Assembly: GCF_000516985.1 (NCBI RefSeq)
Contig: NW_006917094.1
Span: forward strand, 2,914,001-2,978,000
Source of the DNA: Pestalotiopsis fici W106-1
Lineage: Eukaryota; Ascomycota; Sordariomycetes; Amphisphaeriales; Sporocadaceae
Reading direction: 5' to 3'
DNA: 64,000 bases
In this document: one piece after another, positions 47,309-60,752 of the stretch
How positions within the stretch are numbered: the first letter of the stretch is position 1
Layout of the letters: the number at the start of each line of letters is the position of its first letter
The notes under the pieces: model-generated
What the model saw: only the letters and a program-made list of their open reading frames with translations
Told to the model about the DNA's origin: nothing
Database searches by the model: none
Program-made: the position numbers and the translations under genes

Positions 47309-49651
47309 ATGAACTGGCTCAGAGGGGGTAGTACCGAGCGCCCGGCCTCCATGTCGTCGTCTGGCTCTGGCTGCCGCACAAGCACAAGCCCCGATACTCC
47401 CACTGGCGACTCGAGTTCCGCTGTCGCTCCTACACCTTCTTCTTCACATTCTGTCGATTCGCCTTCTCCCTCACCACAACCCGCAACACCCGACGACACG
47501 ACTGCCTTTCCTGCGCGCAGTCATTATTTTGGCGACACCGCATCTGTAACAGCATCATCAAAACCCGTCAACATCGCCGCGCCCGGCCTTCGGTCCTCGG
47601 CTAGTGCATCGCCACCCGTCACACGCATCCTGACATCTGACGGGAGGGTCAAAGAAGTCGAGGCCACCCCCACTACTACCGCAGCACACCAGACTTCGAC
47701 GACCACAACAGCAGCACCAGTTTCAATCACCTTCGACAACTCTGCCAACTTGGACCAAGACGTCGACATGACCACTGGCCCATCCCTCGAGCCGGCCTTT
47801 GGCCGCAGCCGCCAAGACTCATTCGTCAGTGCCGGCCCAAAGCCCATATCGATGAACCCCAATCGCGACCAGGCACGCGCCCGACGGGAGTCGCTCGCTG
47901 GCAGTCTCATGGGCGGCATGAGCTGGGGTGGTGTTTCTGTAGGAAGTTATATTAGAGATGAGTAAGTTATATCGCCCTGCTGCTACTGCTATTGTCTCTG
48001 AGCCATGGTGAATCACGGTTTGAGACACCACTGCAAGCGAGTGATTTATAGTATAGATCACATGCTAATATCTTCATCCAGCCTGGCCATGGCGGGCACA
48101 TCGCCTTTCGTGGGCGCGCAATCGCCCCATTCGAATTCCTATGTCCCCAAGATGGAAGCACAGTTTCTCAGCAATTTCTTTTGCTGTGATCAGAGGCTCA
48201 AGGACATGCACGAGCTGTTGCGTCATTACGAGACGCAGCACGCTGGCGGTGCCCAACAGCAACGGACCAGCGTGCCGACGGGTCACCGACTCTCTGTCAG
48301 TAGACCTTCCATCTCGAATGGCAGTGGCCGACGGGACTCGCATGGCTTCAATTCCCAGAACTTTGGTTTTGGGCAACAAAATCGTGGCAGCACCAGCAAC
48401 CCAGGATTCGGTTTTGGCGGAATGCAAATGGGCCGACAGCAGTCTGGACTGGGCTCGGGGCCAAAGTCGTCTGGCTTGGTAGATATCAGTGATGAAATGG
48501 ATGCCGTAGGGGATATGGAGATGGACGATGCTATCGGTCCCTTGGAGCTTGATGACACCAGCCAACGTACAATTCAGCAGACACGACAAATGTTTGGCCA
48601 GCAGCAACGCCCTCAATTGTCTCTCAACCTCAACGGTACCAATATGGCACAGCAAGGTCTACGCACGTCTCAGCCGTCTACCCCTGGCGCCAACGGCTTT
48701 GGCTTCCAGAACAATCCCACCGTCTCGTCGGTGAATACGCCGACGCTCACCACAACGCAAACACAGAACGGTCAGATTGGAGCCGATTTGAATGGTGTCG
48801 ATGACTTGACAGGCCTCGCCAACAACATGAACCTAGACTTTTCCAACATGGGTAATAACCTTACCAGCTTCATTGCGGACCCTGCAAAGAGTCTGTACAG
48901 CCCCAACAATGCTGTTGCCCAACAGCGCCTTCAACAGCAAATGGCCCAGTTTGGTTTGGATCAGGCTCAATTTGGCGAGCAGTTCTCTGACCCACATCAA
49001 ATCGCCATTCTGCAGCGAGCTTTGGCTGGTAACACGGGCACTCTGGTAATTCCTCCCGAAGAAGACAAGCCGTTCAAGTGCCCTGTGATTGGCTGCGAAA
49101 AGGCATACAAGAATCAAAACGGGTTGAAGTAAGTTTTTTATTCCCTTGTCTAAGTTCCCCCAACTGCCAGACGTACATGATCTGGAAACCCAAACTTTTT
49201 TTGTCCCGCCCGAGTCTTATCGCTAATCGATAATGCAGATACCACAAACAGCACGGTCATCAAACTCAACAGCTGCATGAGAATGGAGACGGTACATTCT
49301 CCATTGTCAATCCGGAGACATCTCAACCGTTCCCGGGTGAAATGGGCATGGAGAAGGAGAAGCCTCACAAGTGTGAATACTGCAACAAACGGTACAAGAA
49401 CCTCAACGGCCTCAAATACGTACGTATACTGTTCACTCATACTTCAATGATTCAAACTCACCTTCAAATAGCACAAGCAACATTCTCCTGCTTGCGAGGC
49501 TGCTGCTAATATCGCCGCCATGCGGGCGGGCTGGGCAGCTAATGCCGCTAGCCAGGCCAATATCAACATGGCGAGCTTGTCCAACATGTCTCTTGGTGGC
49601 GGATTATCCATGCACGGGCTTCCGGGTATCGGCGAGGAAATGCAAATGTAA
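47309..49651 (+). CDS. SFP1: Split C2H2 zinc-finger transcription factor, Sfp1-like
   Basis: Sfp1 in yeast controls ribosomal protein and ribosome biogenesis genes downstream of TOR. The model has four exons: 47309-47961, 48082-49128, 49239-49419 and 49472-49651, for 686 aa. A Ser/Thr/Pro-rich N-terminal third is followed by an atypical finger ([22 protein letters not shown]). A Gln/Asn/Gly-rich middle follows. Two C2H2 fingers lie at the C-terminus, [28 protein letters not shown] and [24 protein letters not shown], separated by an acidic-polar spacer of about 40 residues. This split-finger layout is the Sfp1 signature. Each of the last two introns falls inside a finger, so both must be spliced to complete them. 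The protein ends GEEMQM. Confidence 0.9.
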
Positions 49652-52600
49652 AGAAATCTCTTTATTTTGCATATGTTTGCGCAGTTCATGATGTCTCGCA
49701 ATCCACGATACGATCTTTTGGACAAACGATCAATCCCATCTGTCACGGTCAGATATTACGATTCCCACACGACTCACCTCAACCATCAACGACCCCTGGC
49801 TGGCATAGATACATGGCAACACTGCACATAGAGACTGGGTTCTGCCGGCGGTTGCTTCCATCGATATGCGCCAATGATTTCAGAAGCGGTTCGGAAAAGT
49901 TGTTTTTTTTTCTGCATCGACCGGCGTTGTTTTCTTTTACTATTGTTTCCTTCAAGGCTTATGCGGCACACATATACCCCGATAGACTTTCTACCGTATT
50001 CACACATCTGCATCTTGTTCTTCGCGCAGCTTGGCGTATAGGAAGAACAGCGCACACGGTTTGGAGAACTCATGAACGGAAAGATCGGGGGCGGCAGTTT
50101 TGATAGACTGCTGCTGCAGTTCCGTGGATTGGTGAATTTCCATACTTGCACATGGACGAGAGCATCGGAAGGCTGGTTCAGACGCCTCCAAACGATATTC
50201 TCTGATCACATGGCGCGCTTGAATTACTGGCGGTTTCGTCATGGTACGTTGGTCTATAGTTGTGGTAGACACATCGGTTTCTTGCATTTACTGTTTTTGT
50301 CTTGTCTGGTCACTCGTGTTATGATTTACTTTTGCGTCTCCTGCTTATGTGCTGTGCTATATTCGGACATTGGATGATCGAGGTTGAATTGCCTCTCGTC
50401 CGACCCCGCCGACAATGATAGCAGGACTAAGAGTGTGGCTGTCTTTATTCCTTATTATCAACTATCAGGAAAATGGTGGAAGGTGTATGTTTCTTGTTTC
50501 TTAGTGGCGTTTACAAAGGTTTGAAGGAAAAAAGTTGCGTCCATCTCAATTCATTTTCACCGTATTCCCAGGTATATTTTGTTCTTTTAGGTAGATGACG
50601 TTTCTTCTCAATTCTACTCTCTACCTCCATTCGTATTCACAGAAACGTTGAAATCAATCGTGTTGTTTCTAATGATGGTTTGCCCTTGGTTCACCAATGC
50701 GCAACATGGCCGTGACTGAAACGCCGATGTCACATCGTTACGAGTAAACCCCGGGTCGCTTATCCGTCTTTCAACTTTGAGCCATCTGTTCCGTCATCGA
50801 GATGCCTATGGATCCGACTCCATCCATGAGCAGCACGGCCAATTGCAGCACATGGCGATACCCGTGTCTTGACGTTGCCTCCGGCCCGCGATATCCGCCA
50901 CTGATGAATGTTGGGGCCCAGACTCCGGGCGTTGAATGGCACCGATGGACGGATAAATGATCTTGGCTATGGCACCGAACCGAGCCAACCCCCCGGCATG
51001 GCGATCACATACACCTACGTGGCTCACACCTGCACATCATAACATCAGCCTTGTCGCGATAGCCATGACCTTGGCAGTATTATATGTACGAGACTAATAG
51101 CCGATGCACCACACTGACGTAAACAGGCCCCCAACGAATTTACCCATGCTATCTATCCCCTACCTGCCAATCTATCTATACTACTACGTACCTAACCCAG
51201 CTCTTGGGAGAGCCACCACTTGTTGACCAGCCTCCCACGTGCTACTGTCTCGTCGGCATGTCTCCGATGTTCCTTGCCTGTTTTCCTTGCTTCCCCCAGA
51301 TTAACCAACAAAGCGTATGCCGGTTGATCGAGAGATGTATTGCGTCCTGCCACTGACAAGTGTCGGAATAGTCAGGCCCATCCTACTAGCTTCCCTATCT
51401 TGGCCCCAACTTCCTCGTCTGCCACTATCTCCCCGTTTCGAACTTTTGGTGACTTTATTGGCCACGGTCAGTCCGTATCGACGGTCGACGTCATACAATG
51501 GAGGGGCTCCAAGAAACTCGAGAGCCTGGGCACCTTGGTTAAGAAAACGCGGAGAGCGGGAACTTGCCCTGCCTACACGAGATGGCCCCATCTTTCCCCC
51601 CTTCTCCTCAGCTTCGAATACTATCACCAACCGACCACCACACGAGCACTGCAGCTTTTTTGGCGTCTTTTTGCACTACTGTAGGCGTGGTATGTAGCTG
51701 TCGATCACCAGTTGATAAAACACCTATTTGATTACACCCGGATATCGTTTCGCGAAATATAGCCTCAAACAGATGCTGATAAGCGACTCGTGAAGCTGCA
51801 GCTTTGACAGCCCGGGGGGTAAAACCTCATAACGTCATGGATCAACCATCGCTTCCCGTGGCCAGACATGGCCAAGCAGCTTTAACTTTCCTTATTACAA
51901 CCCACGAAGAAACACAGGTCCGGTATCCGGGGCTTGGCCTTATTTTACTAGGTAGGAAGCCATAAGCGCGGAGGCCGACCGGGCTATGTAGTAGTAGTGT
52001 GTATAAGTTCGGTGTGTATTGTTGCGCTACCCGTTGAGTAGTCACAAAAGTTCATATCCCGAAAAGTTTAACCAAAGATCAAAATGAAACACAGTAGTTA
52101 CCTGCCCTGACTCTCTTGTGTATCCCTTTCTAAAGTGAGTAAAGACAACGCCGGGTACATCCCTCTATGTAGGGCGGAAAACGTGCTATTTCGCACAAGT
52201 TTCCGCTCGAGCATGTCAATTCCGCGGCAAGCTAAGGGCAGACAGAGCAGAAAAATGAACCTGATTCAGTACCTTGCTCCCGAACCATTAAACAGCCTGG
52301 GCAAGATGCACCATGTTCAGCCAAGATCAACAGTCTCAAGTATCACCATCTGCGACAATGCCCATTCACTCATTATCTATGGCTCTATGGAATAGAAACG
52401 AGGCATTATTCACATGCTTGAGCCCAAGTCCTAGGCTCGGAGCCAGTCGAGCCAGTCTGTCTACCACCTAACTCTTTCAAGGCTTGGCTCTGTTTTGTTT
52501 CCCTCTCATCTCAAGCCTGGGCGTTCCCGGGAGCTAATCCCACTCGCGGGAATCGTCTTTGCTGACCATTTACTTCTCTCCTGACTTTGTTGTCATTTCT

Positions 52601-53919
52601 TGCCGAAATGTGAGCCGGGGCGGGAACGACGGAGGCGGAAAGGGACAACCTTTCCATACCTTGTTTCTCTCTATTTTTCCCCCTTCACATTCTCTCAGGA
52701 GTCTGCTTTCATGTATCTCGCCATTGAAACTCTACCTTGCCATTACAATACCTAGTCTCGTCCCATGTACAAACTTCCGTTCTCTTCCTCTGTATCCAGT
52801 CTACAGAGGAAGCAAGAAGAAGGCAACAAAGCCCCATTGCCAAGTTTCCGCCCATCAGTTTTCTAATGATATCCCCCTCTGACTCTTTCTCTCTCTCACT
52901 CACCCCCTCTCACCCTCTGTTTTAGTCTTCTCTCTCCCCTCTCCTCCCTCTTTTCCACTCCGTCTTACCCGCTCCACTCCTCCCGGAACTCTAAAATAGT
53001 GTTGCATCGCGGAAAGTGGAGTATCAGCTTTCTTACTAACAAACTAGTCTAAATACTAAATTGGCACCGCGCGCCGTCCAACCCCTACGTTAAAAAATCA
53101 TAAACGCCCCATTCCTCTTGTGTATTTGGCCCGAGTATCGATGACGTTTGTCTTGATCTCTACCATGTATCCCGGTGATCAGAAGTAGCGGACAATCCGA
53201 CTGGGGTTGATTAAGAGGAGAAATAGACATGGAGGCTAGAGACGGACGATGGAAATTTGGCGCACCAATACCATGTTGATTCTCAAGTCATGTCAGTGCA
53301 TTGGCAAACCATAACTCGAGTCAGACAGGGTTGTCAAACATCGCTTATCTTGTGGCATCAACGATATCATATATCACTTCGTCTGGCATCGGCGAGCATG
53401 GTAGGCTAGACTGTCACGTTGTCCTGGCATTGTGAGCATCTTAGTAAATTGTCTGACTGCCATGGATCTTTATTGTCATGTCTAATATATTTTCATGCCT
53501 CGGACCGTCTGTGGGTTCTGCAAGAGTGAAACTCCACTTGGCATGGACATGGACCTCGGCCATGTCCCTCGAAGACTCTGTATGCAATGGAATAACTGAG
53601 CCACCATGTCATGCGTAGTTTTGGGCAAATGTAAATCATTGCCAATAGATAGATGACGATGCTGTAATCATAGTGAACTTGTGTGTAGTTGTACATCGTT
53701 TACCTCGACGCCTCGCAAATGAAATTCTAAAAGGGCGTGCAAAACGATTCCGCGCCCTGATCAAGACTGTGTTGTGTCTATGCCGTATTCTCTTCATGGC
53801 TCATCCGTGTCGTACACTTCCTGCTTGGCGAGGAAGTTTCATGTGTGTTTCTTCGTTGCGGGTTCTTGTCGATGAAGAACATGCGTGATTCGGGAATGTG
53901 AGATTTGCAGATAGTCCCT
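49652..53919. other. 4.3 kb without a recognised gene
   Basis: The first part is the 3' end of the Sfp1-like gene. The rest has only short frames and C/T-rich tracts (52480-53000) resembling a promoter or leader with no gene after it on the plus strand. Nothing is supported as coding. Confidence 0.45.
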
Positions 53920-56275
53920 TTAGGCAAGATCCATGCCCTCCGAATCATCCATATCAGACGGTAATGCCTGAGTCCGATCACTGCTCATGCTGTCCTTACG
54001 CGACATGCAGTTATCGTAGCGTCCGTGAACACCGTCCACATATTCAACTTCCTCACCACCAATGACGCGGCCCTCCATATCGATTTCTTGAGAGAGTTCG
54101 ACCAGGGCATTGCGTGGTAGCTTGAGGAAACCGGGCGTACGGACGATTCGACCCCAGTTGGTCAAGCAGAAGGCCGCGGCGCGTTTTCTGAGCCATTCCT
54201 CGTTAGCCAGGCCGGCACAATACCAAATGATGCAGGCGTGAACAACGTCGAGCTCCTTGGAAAGTCGGTTGACGCAGAGCAGGCGCAGATGCGGGATATT
54301 GTAGATGTTAGACATGACCAATAAACCAGCCACATCTGCGAGCTCCGTCACTCCGTCGTCGACGTGTATACTATCTGTGTACAAGTAACGGAGGAAGGCT
54401 ACTACAACGCTATAAGGCTCAGGAATATGCATCTTCTTTGTGTGAAACTCGGCCATCTGAGCATTGTAGAGCCTTGCAAAATGCGGCCAGCGTGCCTGAA
54501 GGATCAACTTGTGCACGTGAATAGGAGGGGATGTCGGCGCGTCCGGCGCGAGCCAGTTCTGCTCTGTTTCTCCAGCACGAACGTGACCTGAGCTCATCAT
54601 GTCATCGTCTTCGTACTCGCCAGCTAGAGCAGTAATAATAAAGTCTGTGCCGCTGCCAGACTCTGGAGGTTGGTTGAATAGTCGTACCAAGTCATGCCCA
54701 AGGCCTTTGGATGGCTGCTGGACAACTCGGTGAGACGAAGGTCTTGACGATAACTCTGGCCGAGGCTCGGTCACGTTGCTTCCCAAGAAGCCATAACGTC
54801 GCAGATCTATTTCCACAATGTCACTTAGAAACTCCTCCAAGCCACTAGGGCCCATCTCTCCCGAGGTTTCGGGGCAACCAAGGAGCCAGGCTTTTGTGCC
54901 GTCTTCGTTCATGGTACAGTAATGCCAGCGGTAGCCAGGTCTAAAGATTTCTCGGCCCTCGGCCAGCTTCTGCCATCGCAGACTACCGAGGTCTAGTGCC
55001 GATAACGAACAGTCTTTCGAAGTGATGGTCGCTGCAGGCGTGACAAAATCGAGAAGCGTCCCGGAAGAATAGAGATGATAATGAACACCGGAGCCTTGAG
55101 AAGGAACGTTCGGCCCAGACACAAACTTGAGATCCGATATGGCACCAGGTGCCATGGGAGCATATGATTTCAACTGGAATGACGGAGTGCTCACTTGCGC
55201 GGTTCGGGAGTTAGCTGCGTAACCCGAGGCGCCAATCACTCCTGTGCCGCTCATCGAGTACGGTTGACGAGGCGAGCCAGTGGCCCTACCCATGGCCGTG
55301 TGACGGTCCGAGGAGCCAACTTGAGGAGGAGTATCGAAAGCTGGACTGCCCTTCAGGTCAAGCCACCAGAGATCGCCAATTTTATCCATGTCTTCAGACA
55401 AGCCGCCAAAAACCCACACTCTGTCATTCCAAATGTGAGCAGAGTGGTCAAATCGGCCAACAAAGCGCCAGGCTTTTGACCAGGTAAAAGTTTTGAGGTC
55501 CAAATAGCAAATGTCGTCGAGGACGTAGTTATCATGGCCTGTAATGCCACCAACAATAAACAGCTTGTCCTCATGTAGCACAGCAGCGTGACGGGCTCGA
55601 CCTTTGGGTACCGGACCAGCGACTTGAGGTTGTGTCCAATGAGCCGTCTTGAGGTCGAAGATTATAAGGTCGGATAGATAGGTACGATGTTCGTTTTCGC
55701 CGCCAAACACTAGTAGCTTGTCACCTTGGTAAAGAGTGGCAGTGTGTCCTGGAATTTTCAGTAAATAGCAGTCCTCGATCCAAGAGCAAAGGAAACATTG
55801 GCATACCCATTCTGACCCCTGGAATGTCCCCGTAGTTGTCTACCAAACTCCATTGATGACTGGAAAGATCCAAGCGCAAGACATGATTGTAAACTTCATC
55901 CGTATACTGATCAAATCCTCCGAAGGCATATATGGAATTATTGCTGCAGTATGTGACCGAGGCATTCACCAAGCACGCTGGCCTTTGGCCCAGTGTCCTG
56001 ATGACCTTGGGGCGATAATTTCCATCGATTATTGGCCTGTTCTTCAGAGGCGAGTTTGGCATGACAAAAGTATTGCTGGATGAGTTCGCAGAGAGCGGCG
56101 TGGTCGTATGAGAAGCCATGGGCGTATACAATGCTGCGGAGGCGGCAGCAGCTGATGCTGGTGGCGGAGGAGGTAAAGCCTGTGGCGGAAGAAGTGTGAT
56201 GGAAGACGAGGTGCCAGCAGGGCCACCAAAGAGTGAGGGTAAACCGTCGGCGCCCGGCGTTGATGGCTGCGCCAT
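53920..56275 (-). CDS. Kelch-repeat and BTB-domain protein, Ral2/LZTR1-like
   Basis: There are two exons, 56275-55807 and 55748-53920, with a 58-nt intron, for 765 aa. The start is the only in-frame ATG before the conserved part (MAQPSTPG). The N-terminal 75 or so residues are Pro/Ala/Ser-rich. Kelch repeats follow, with double-glycine turns in IYAFGGFD, LLVFGGEN, LFIVGGIT and VWVFGGLS and matching W positions. They form most of a beta-propeller (about residues 95-330). A BTB domain starts near residue 526 (TDFIITAL), with an insertion before HVHKLILQARW, and continues into a BACK-like helical part. Fission yeast Ral2 has this order and is needed for Ras1 function; human LZTR1 also combines kelch and BTB and acts on Ras. 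A Ras-pathway role is therefore inferred. The C-terminus is acidic. Confidence 0.8.
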
Positions 56276-57149
56276 CGCGGTCACACTTGTCGTTTTGTGG
56301 TGATGTTCGACTAGAAGCACAGGCAACAGCGAACGTCAGATTGTCATGTCAAGTCGGGGCCCCTAACCAACGACGGCGACTGCTTTGGTGGGTAACGTGG
56401 TCCGTAAACTATCGAAACGAACCGGGAGGCCTCGAAAGCTTTTCCCAAAGGCACGCACGATAGGAGATGCCTGACGCGTGGTACTGAAAAGGCACGGCGT
56501 GTATATGATGTGTCACTCAAGTAAGGCTGATGCGTAGAATATGTAGTAGGAGTGAGTCGTTTGCTTCGTGGTTCGGTCACGGTCAGACGTCCCACAGCGG
56601 AAGCCGATAACGCACGGTGTTGAGCAGTTGGCGTTTGCGAATGCAAGGGACGGGAATCCACTGCTTCGGTCGGGAGGCAAGGGAGTACGAAACGCTATGT
56701 CCGACTAGCACCTTAAGGTCGCTGTAAAATTCATTTTCAGCTCGGGGGGGCGCACTGACCGGTCGCTGAACTCAGCCCCGGCGGCTTATTTGCTGGCCAC
56801 CACCAGATGCCCAGGTAACTGGTTGCCCCGTGAGACCGATCCGGTCACGCCCCACACAAAGTCAACAATAAAGTTCCAAGATGAAGCTGCAACTCTGCAT
56901 CTGAAGCTTTCCCTTTTCTCTCATTATTGAAAACACCCTCTGCATTCCACAGAAAAAAAAAACTCCCCCCATTTGCATACTACTGCTTTCTTTGCCTCAC
57001 GAAGAGACCATCTTCCAAGTCTATTAGGCCGCTTCGCTTCTTCGTCCTCCTGAGCAAACTGGTCGCCCCACGGACTCGGAGGAGCCGTTCTTCGTGAAGG
57101 CCATCTTCGAAATTATCGAGCACAAAGATACAAAAGACTTTTAGACATC
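56276..57149. promoter_or_regulatory. Divergent promoter region between kelch/BTB and Cdc20 genes
   Basis: These 874 bp separate the two start codons, and both genes are read outward. The side next to Cdc20 (56880-57149) is C/T-rich with an A run at 56953. I see no specific cell-cycle element. Confidence 0.4.
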
Positions 57150-59019
57150 ATGGCCTCAGTCGCAGTATCTACCCCCTTAAAGTCCCATACGGGACTCTTC
57201 TCCTCCCGCACCGCTGGCGGTCGCATGCCCTTGACGCCTTCTCCTCGCCAGCGCCAGAACAAAGCAGCTACCAACGCCAGCTTGGAGTCATCTCCTTTCA
57301 CCCCGGAGAAGAAGTCAACGGCTGCCACCAGGTCAGTCTATGGAGGCGGAAACTTGGCCGCCCACTTTGCCAAGGCTTCCTCGAGGCCCCAACGAGACTC
57401 GACCAAGTCCAACATTGCTCGTGGTGTATCAACCCCACGGAAAGCGTTGGAACTCGGCGTGTCCGACTTTACCCTCGTCGGCACTGGCAACACCAAGGAG
57501 TCTGCCAACTCAAAGAAGACTGCAGCCAAGCAAAAGGCTAGCAAGACTACTCTGACATATGCTGCTGATCGCTTCATCCCGAACCGTAGCAACAGCTCTG
57601 CCATTGCAAATGTAGGCTCTGGCAAGCTCGACGTTCAGGAAAAGCAGCGAACCAAGACCAGCACATCCGAGAGTTCTACCGTGCTATCTTCTGCCGCAGA
57701 TGATGCACTTGCTGCCCTTGAGAGTTTGAACATCAACGATGATGAGGATGATGATAACACGACATACTCGAGGCCGTCGCCCAATAGTGTTGCCTACCAA
57801 GACTCGCTGGCTAGCGCATGTGGCGTCAACTTGAACACTCGAATTCTTCAGTTCAAGCCTGCTCCTCCAGAATCCTCCAAGCCCATTGATCTCCGACAGC
57901 AGTACAACCGTCCGCTCAGAAACCCTGCCAGCTCGGCCCAATTCCGGCGCCGCGTTGCCACTGCCCCAGAGCGCGTACTGGATGCCCCTGGCCTGATCGA
58001 TGACTACTACCTGAACCTGCTCGACTGGAGCTCCGAGAACCAGGTTGCCATCGGTCTTGAGCGCACTGTCTACGTCTGGTCTGCTGAGGAGGGTAGCGTC
58101 AACCAGCTGCTGGAGACCTCTGCCGACACCTATGTCAGCAGCGTCAAGTGGTCTGGCGATGGCGCTTACGTAAGTGTAGGTCTTGGAACCGGTGAGGTCC
58201 AGATCTGGGATGTTGCCGAGGGTCAGAAGATCCGCAGCATGTTCGGCCACGATACCCGTGTTGGTGTCATGGGCTGGAACAAGCACCTTCTTTCTACTGG
58301 TGCCCGAAGCGGCCTTGTCTACAACCACGATGTTCGTATCGCCGAGCACAAGGTTGCCGAGCTCGTGTCTCACACCTCCGAGGTTTGTGGTCTGGAGTGG
58401 CGTGCCGATGGTGCCCAGCTCGCTACTGGCGGCAATGATAACCTGGTCTCCATCTGGGATGCCCGCTCCTTGGCTGTTCCAAAGTTCACCAAGACCAACC
58501 ACAAGGCTGCCGTCAAGGCTCTTGCCTGGTGCCCGTGGAATGCCAACCTCTTGGCCACCGGCGGCGGCTCCTACGACCGCCACATCCACTTCTGGAACAC
58601 CACGTCTGGTGCCCGTGTCAACAGCATTGATACTGGATCCCAAGTCACCAGCTTGCGCTGGAGCACGACTTACAAGGAGATTGTCAGCTCGAGCGGCTTC
58701 CCCGACAACTCCCTGAGCATCTGGAGCTACCCTACCCTGGTTCGCAATGTCGAGATCCCTGCTCATGAGAGCCGCGTTCTTCACAGCTGCCTCAGCCCTG
58801 ACGGCCAAATGCTGGCAACTGCTGGTAAGTACTCCCTTGATACAATATTCAACATGAGGTACAGGAATGGGAGATGCTAATTTATAAATCAATCTAGCTG
58901 CCGATGAGAGTTTGAAGTTCTGGAAGGTCTTTGAGAAGAAGGCCGGTGCATCCGCCAGTGTCGGTGCAAGTGGTTCCTCGAGCAAGGCTCAAATGACCAA
59001 GCAAATGACCATTCGATAA
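57150..59019 (+). CDS. cdc20: APC/C activator Cdc20 (Slp1, Fizzy)
   Basis: Cdc20 brings substrates such as securin and cyclin B to the anaphase-promoting complex and is the target of the spindle checkpoint. There are two exons, 57150-58824 and 58898-59019, with a 73-nt GTAAGT intron, for 598 aa. The C-box DRFIPNR is at residues 140-146. A checkpoint-type (MIM-like) segment, NTRILQFKPAPP, follows near residue 230. Seven WD40 repeats fill about 280-570, with IWDV, IWDAR, FWNT, IWSY and FWKVF ends. The C-terminal Ile-Arg dipeptide that docks on Cdc27/APC3 is present (MTIR) and lies in the small second exon. A Cdc20 identity is favoured over Cdh1 because of the MIM-like segment. The long N-terminal part has possible CDK sites (TPSP, STPR). 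Confidence 0.93.
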
Positions 59020-60752
59020 ATGGTCACCGCTTGATCCCTGGCAATGGCCAGGATCAGTGTCAACAACAGTAGGTATCATTGATTCCTTTTGGCATGTCTC
59101 GGTACAGCGGTTTGAGGTCATTTAGCGCGGTGTTCAAGGTGTCTTAATTTGATATCCGCCCCTTCCAATAAGGCTTCAAGCTGGATTTGCTTGGTCATGA
59201 GAAACGATCAGTGAGCATTTGCACAAGGAACAAACCTTTGCACAACGGAGTTTATTGCATTCCTGTACACTATACGTAATATTGGGAAATTTTGTTTTTG
59301 AGTTGAGTTTGAGACTGGATGTCTCTACATAGGTAGAGAAGGTACCTCTAGATAGTCAACACAGATGATTCTGTAGGACCAAGATTCTGAGTGGCCTGCC
59401 TGGAGTTCAAGTGTACGGAGTGCAGATTAGGAGTCAAGCATCAAGGCATGGAGAACAACTCCTCTAGTAGTGCGCACACTCCTGAAGGTTTTGCAAATTG
59501 TCTGTTCCTTTGAGATTGCTTTCAAACGTCAACTGTAACCGATGTTTTCGCCTTTCTGGGCTTCGCTCGAAGCCTTCTCCTTGCATTACACCAGTTCTGG
59601 AACGTAGCGTCGGACCAAGGTGGAGGAACATGCGGAGAATGGATCAATGGAGCATCTAGTCATTCCGAGTTGCCAAATCTCGTCAGGAAAAGTGTCGGTA
59701 TCTTTAGAGCTGAGAGAACTCTCAGATACTCTGAGAGTCGTGAAGCCCTATCTTTGGTGACCCATGGAAGTGCTGTACAACATGCGGGTCTGATATCTCG
59801 AAGATCATCAAATATGATGCGTCTATTGGCAATTCACGAACGAAAGAAGCAGACAACTCTTGACTACGATGAACGGGGATTACCAGGAAGGAGAGAGGAT
59901 ATAATGAGCATGGTAGACCGGAGGTGCAATAAACCAAATCGCCGATATAGTAGCAAGTATCAAGTACAGGCATGCCATATGCTAGTGGGTATGGCGGCAA
60001 GAGAGAGAGGGAGAGAGAGTATAGAAACGAGACCTTCTACTTCTTGATTGAGCCCCACTAGATAGTTGATACTGGCAGTCAGCCAGGCCAGAACAACATT
60101 ATTTTGATACATTCGAAGTCCTTGTACTAGGTGAGAGCCAGAAAGCGGATTGCTACATGACACAGAAAAGTCACGGTGAAAGATGAGCCAATGTGAGCGC
60201 CCGCAGATCCGTCCACGTATACTATGTGTACCTAGTCCAGGTCTGCCATGCGGCTAAAGACTCGAACAGATTCTATAGTCATTAGTTTAGCTGACCCGGA
60301 ATATGATCCATGCTAGATTGGTTCGAGTATAGAGTCTCTAGACGAGTTATTATATAAGCCATTCTCCAAACATCAATAACATCAAACCTATGCATCCCAA
60401 TGCGTGATATGGGTTTGGGTTCGACAAAAAGTTCCCTTTCATCTACTTCGCACTGTATTTTTCAACAAACATCGCTATCGTCCACCACTGTCATGTTGCA
60501 AAAAACTTTGACGTTAGCGCGATAGCGCGCTGCTAAGCCATGGGTCAGGGGGGGTCATGAAGATTGTGTGGTTTTCACTTTCCACTCCTAACTTCCTTCT
60601 TCTTTCACCCAAAGTCAAAAGGTTGGATAGCTTCATCTTCTTGTCTTTTTGCTTTTCTATTTCCATTTTGGGAATTTCTTTTTTTTCTCCGGCTAACCAT
60701 CACACTGTAACATATACCTGACTGAGAGTCGTGCTCTACCACAAACGGGCAA
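59020..60752. other. Intergenic, nothing recognised
   Basis: 1.7 kb with short frames only. The last 200 bp is T/C-rich and should contain the promoter of the orphan gene at 60753. Confidence 0.45.

Noticed and set aside
57684..58985. 433-codon open frame antisense to Cdc20
   Set aside because: It mirrors the codon bias of the Cdc20 exon, crosses its intron, and shows no motif of its own.
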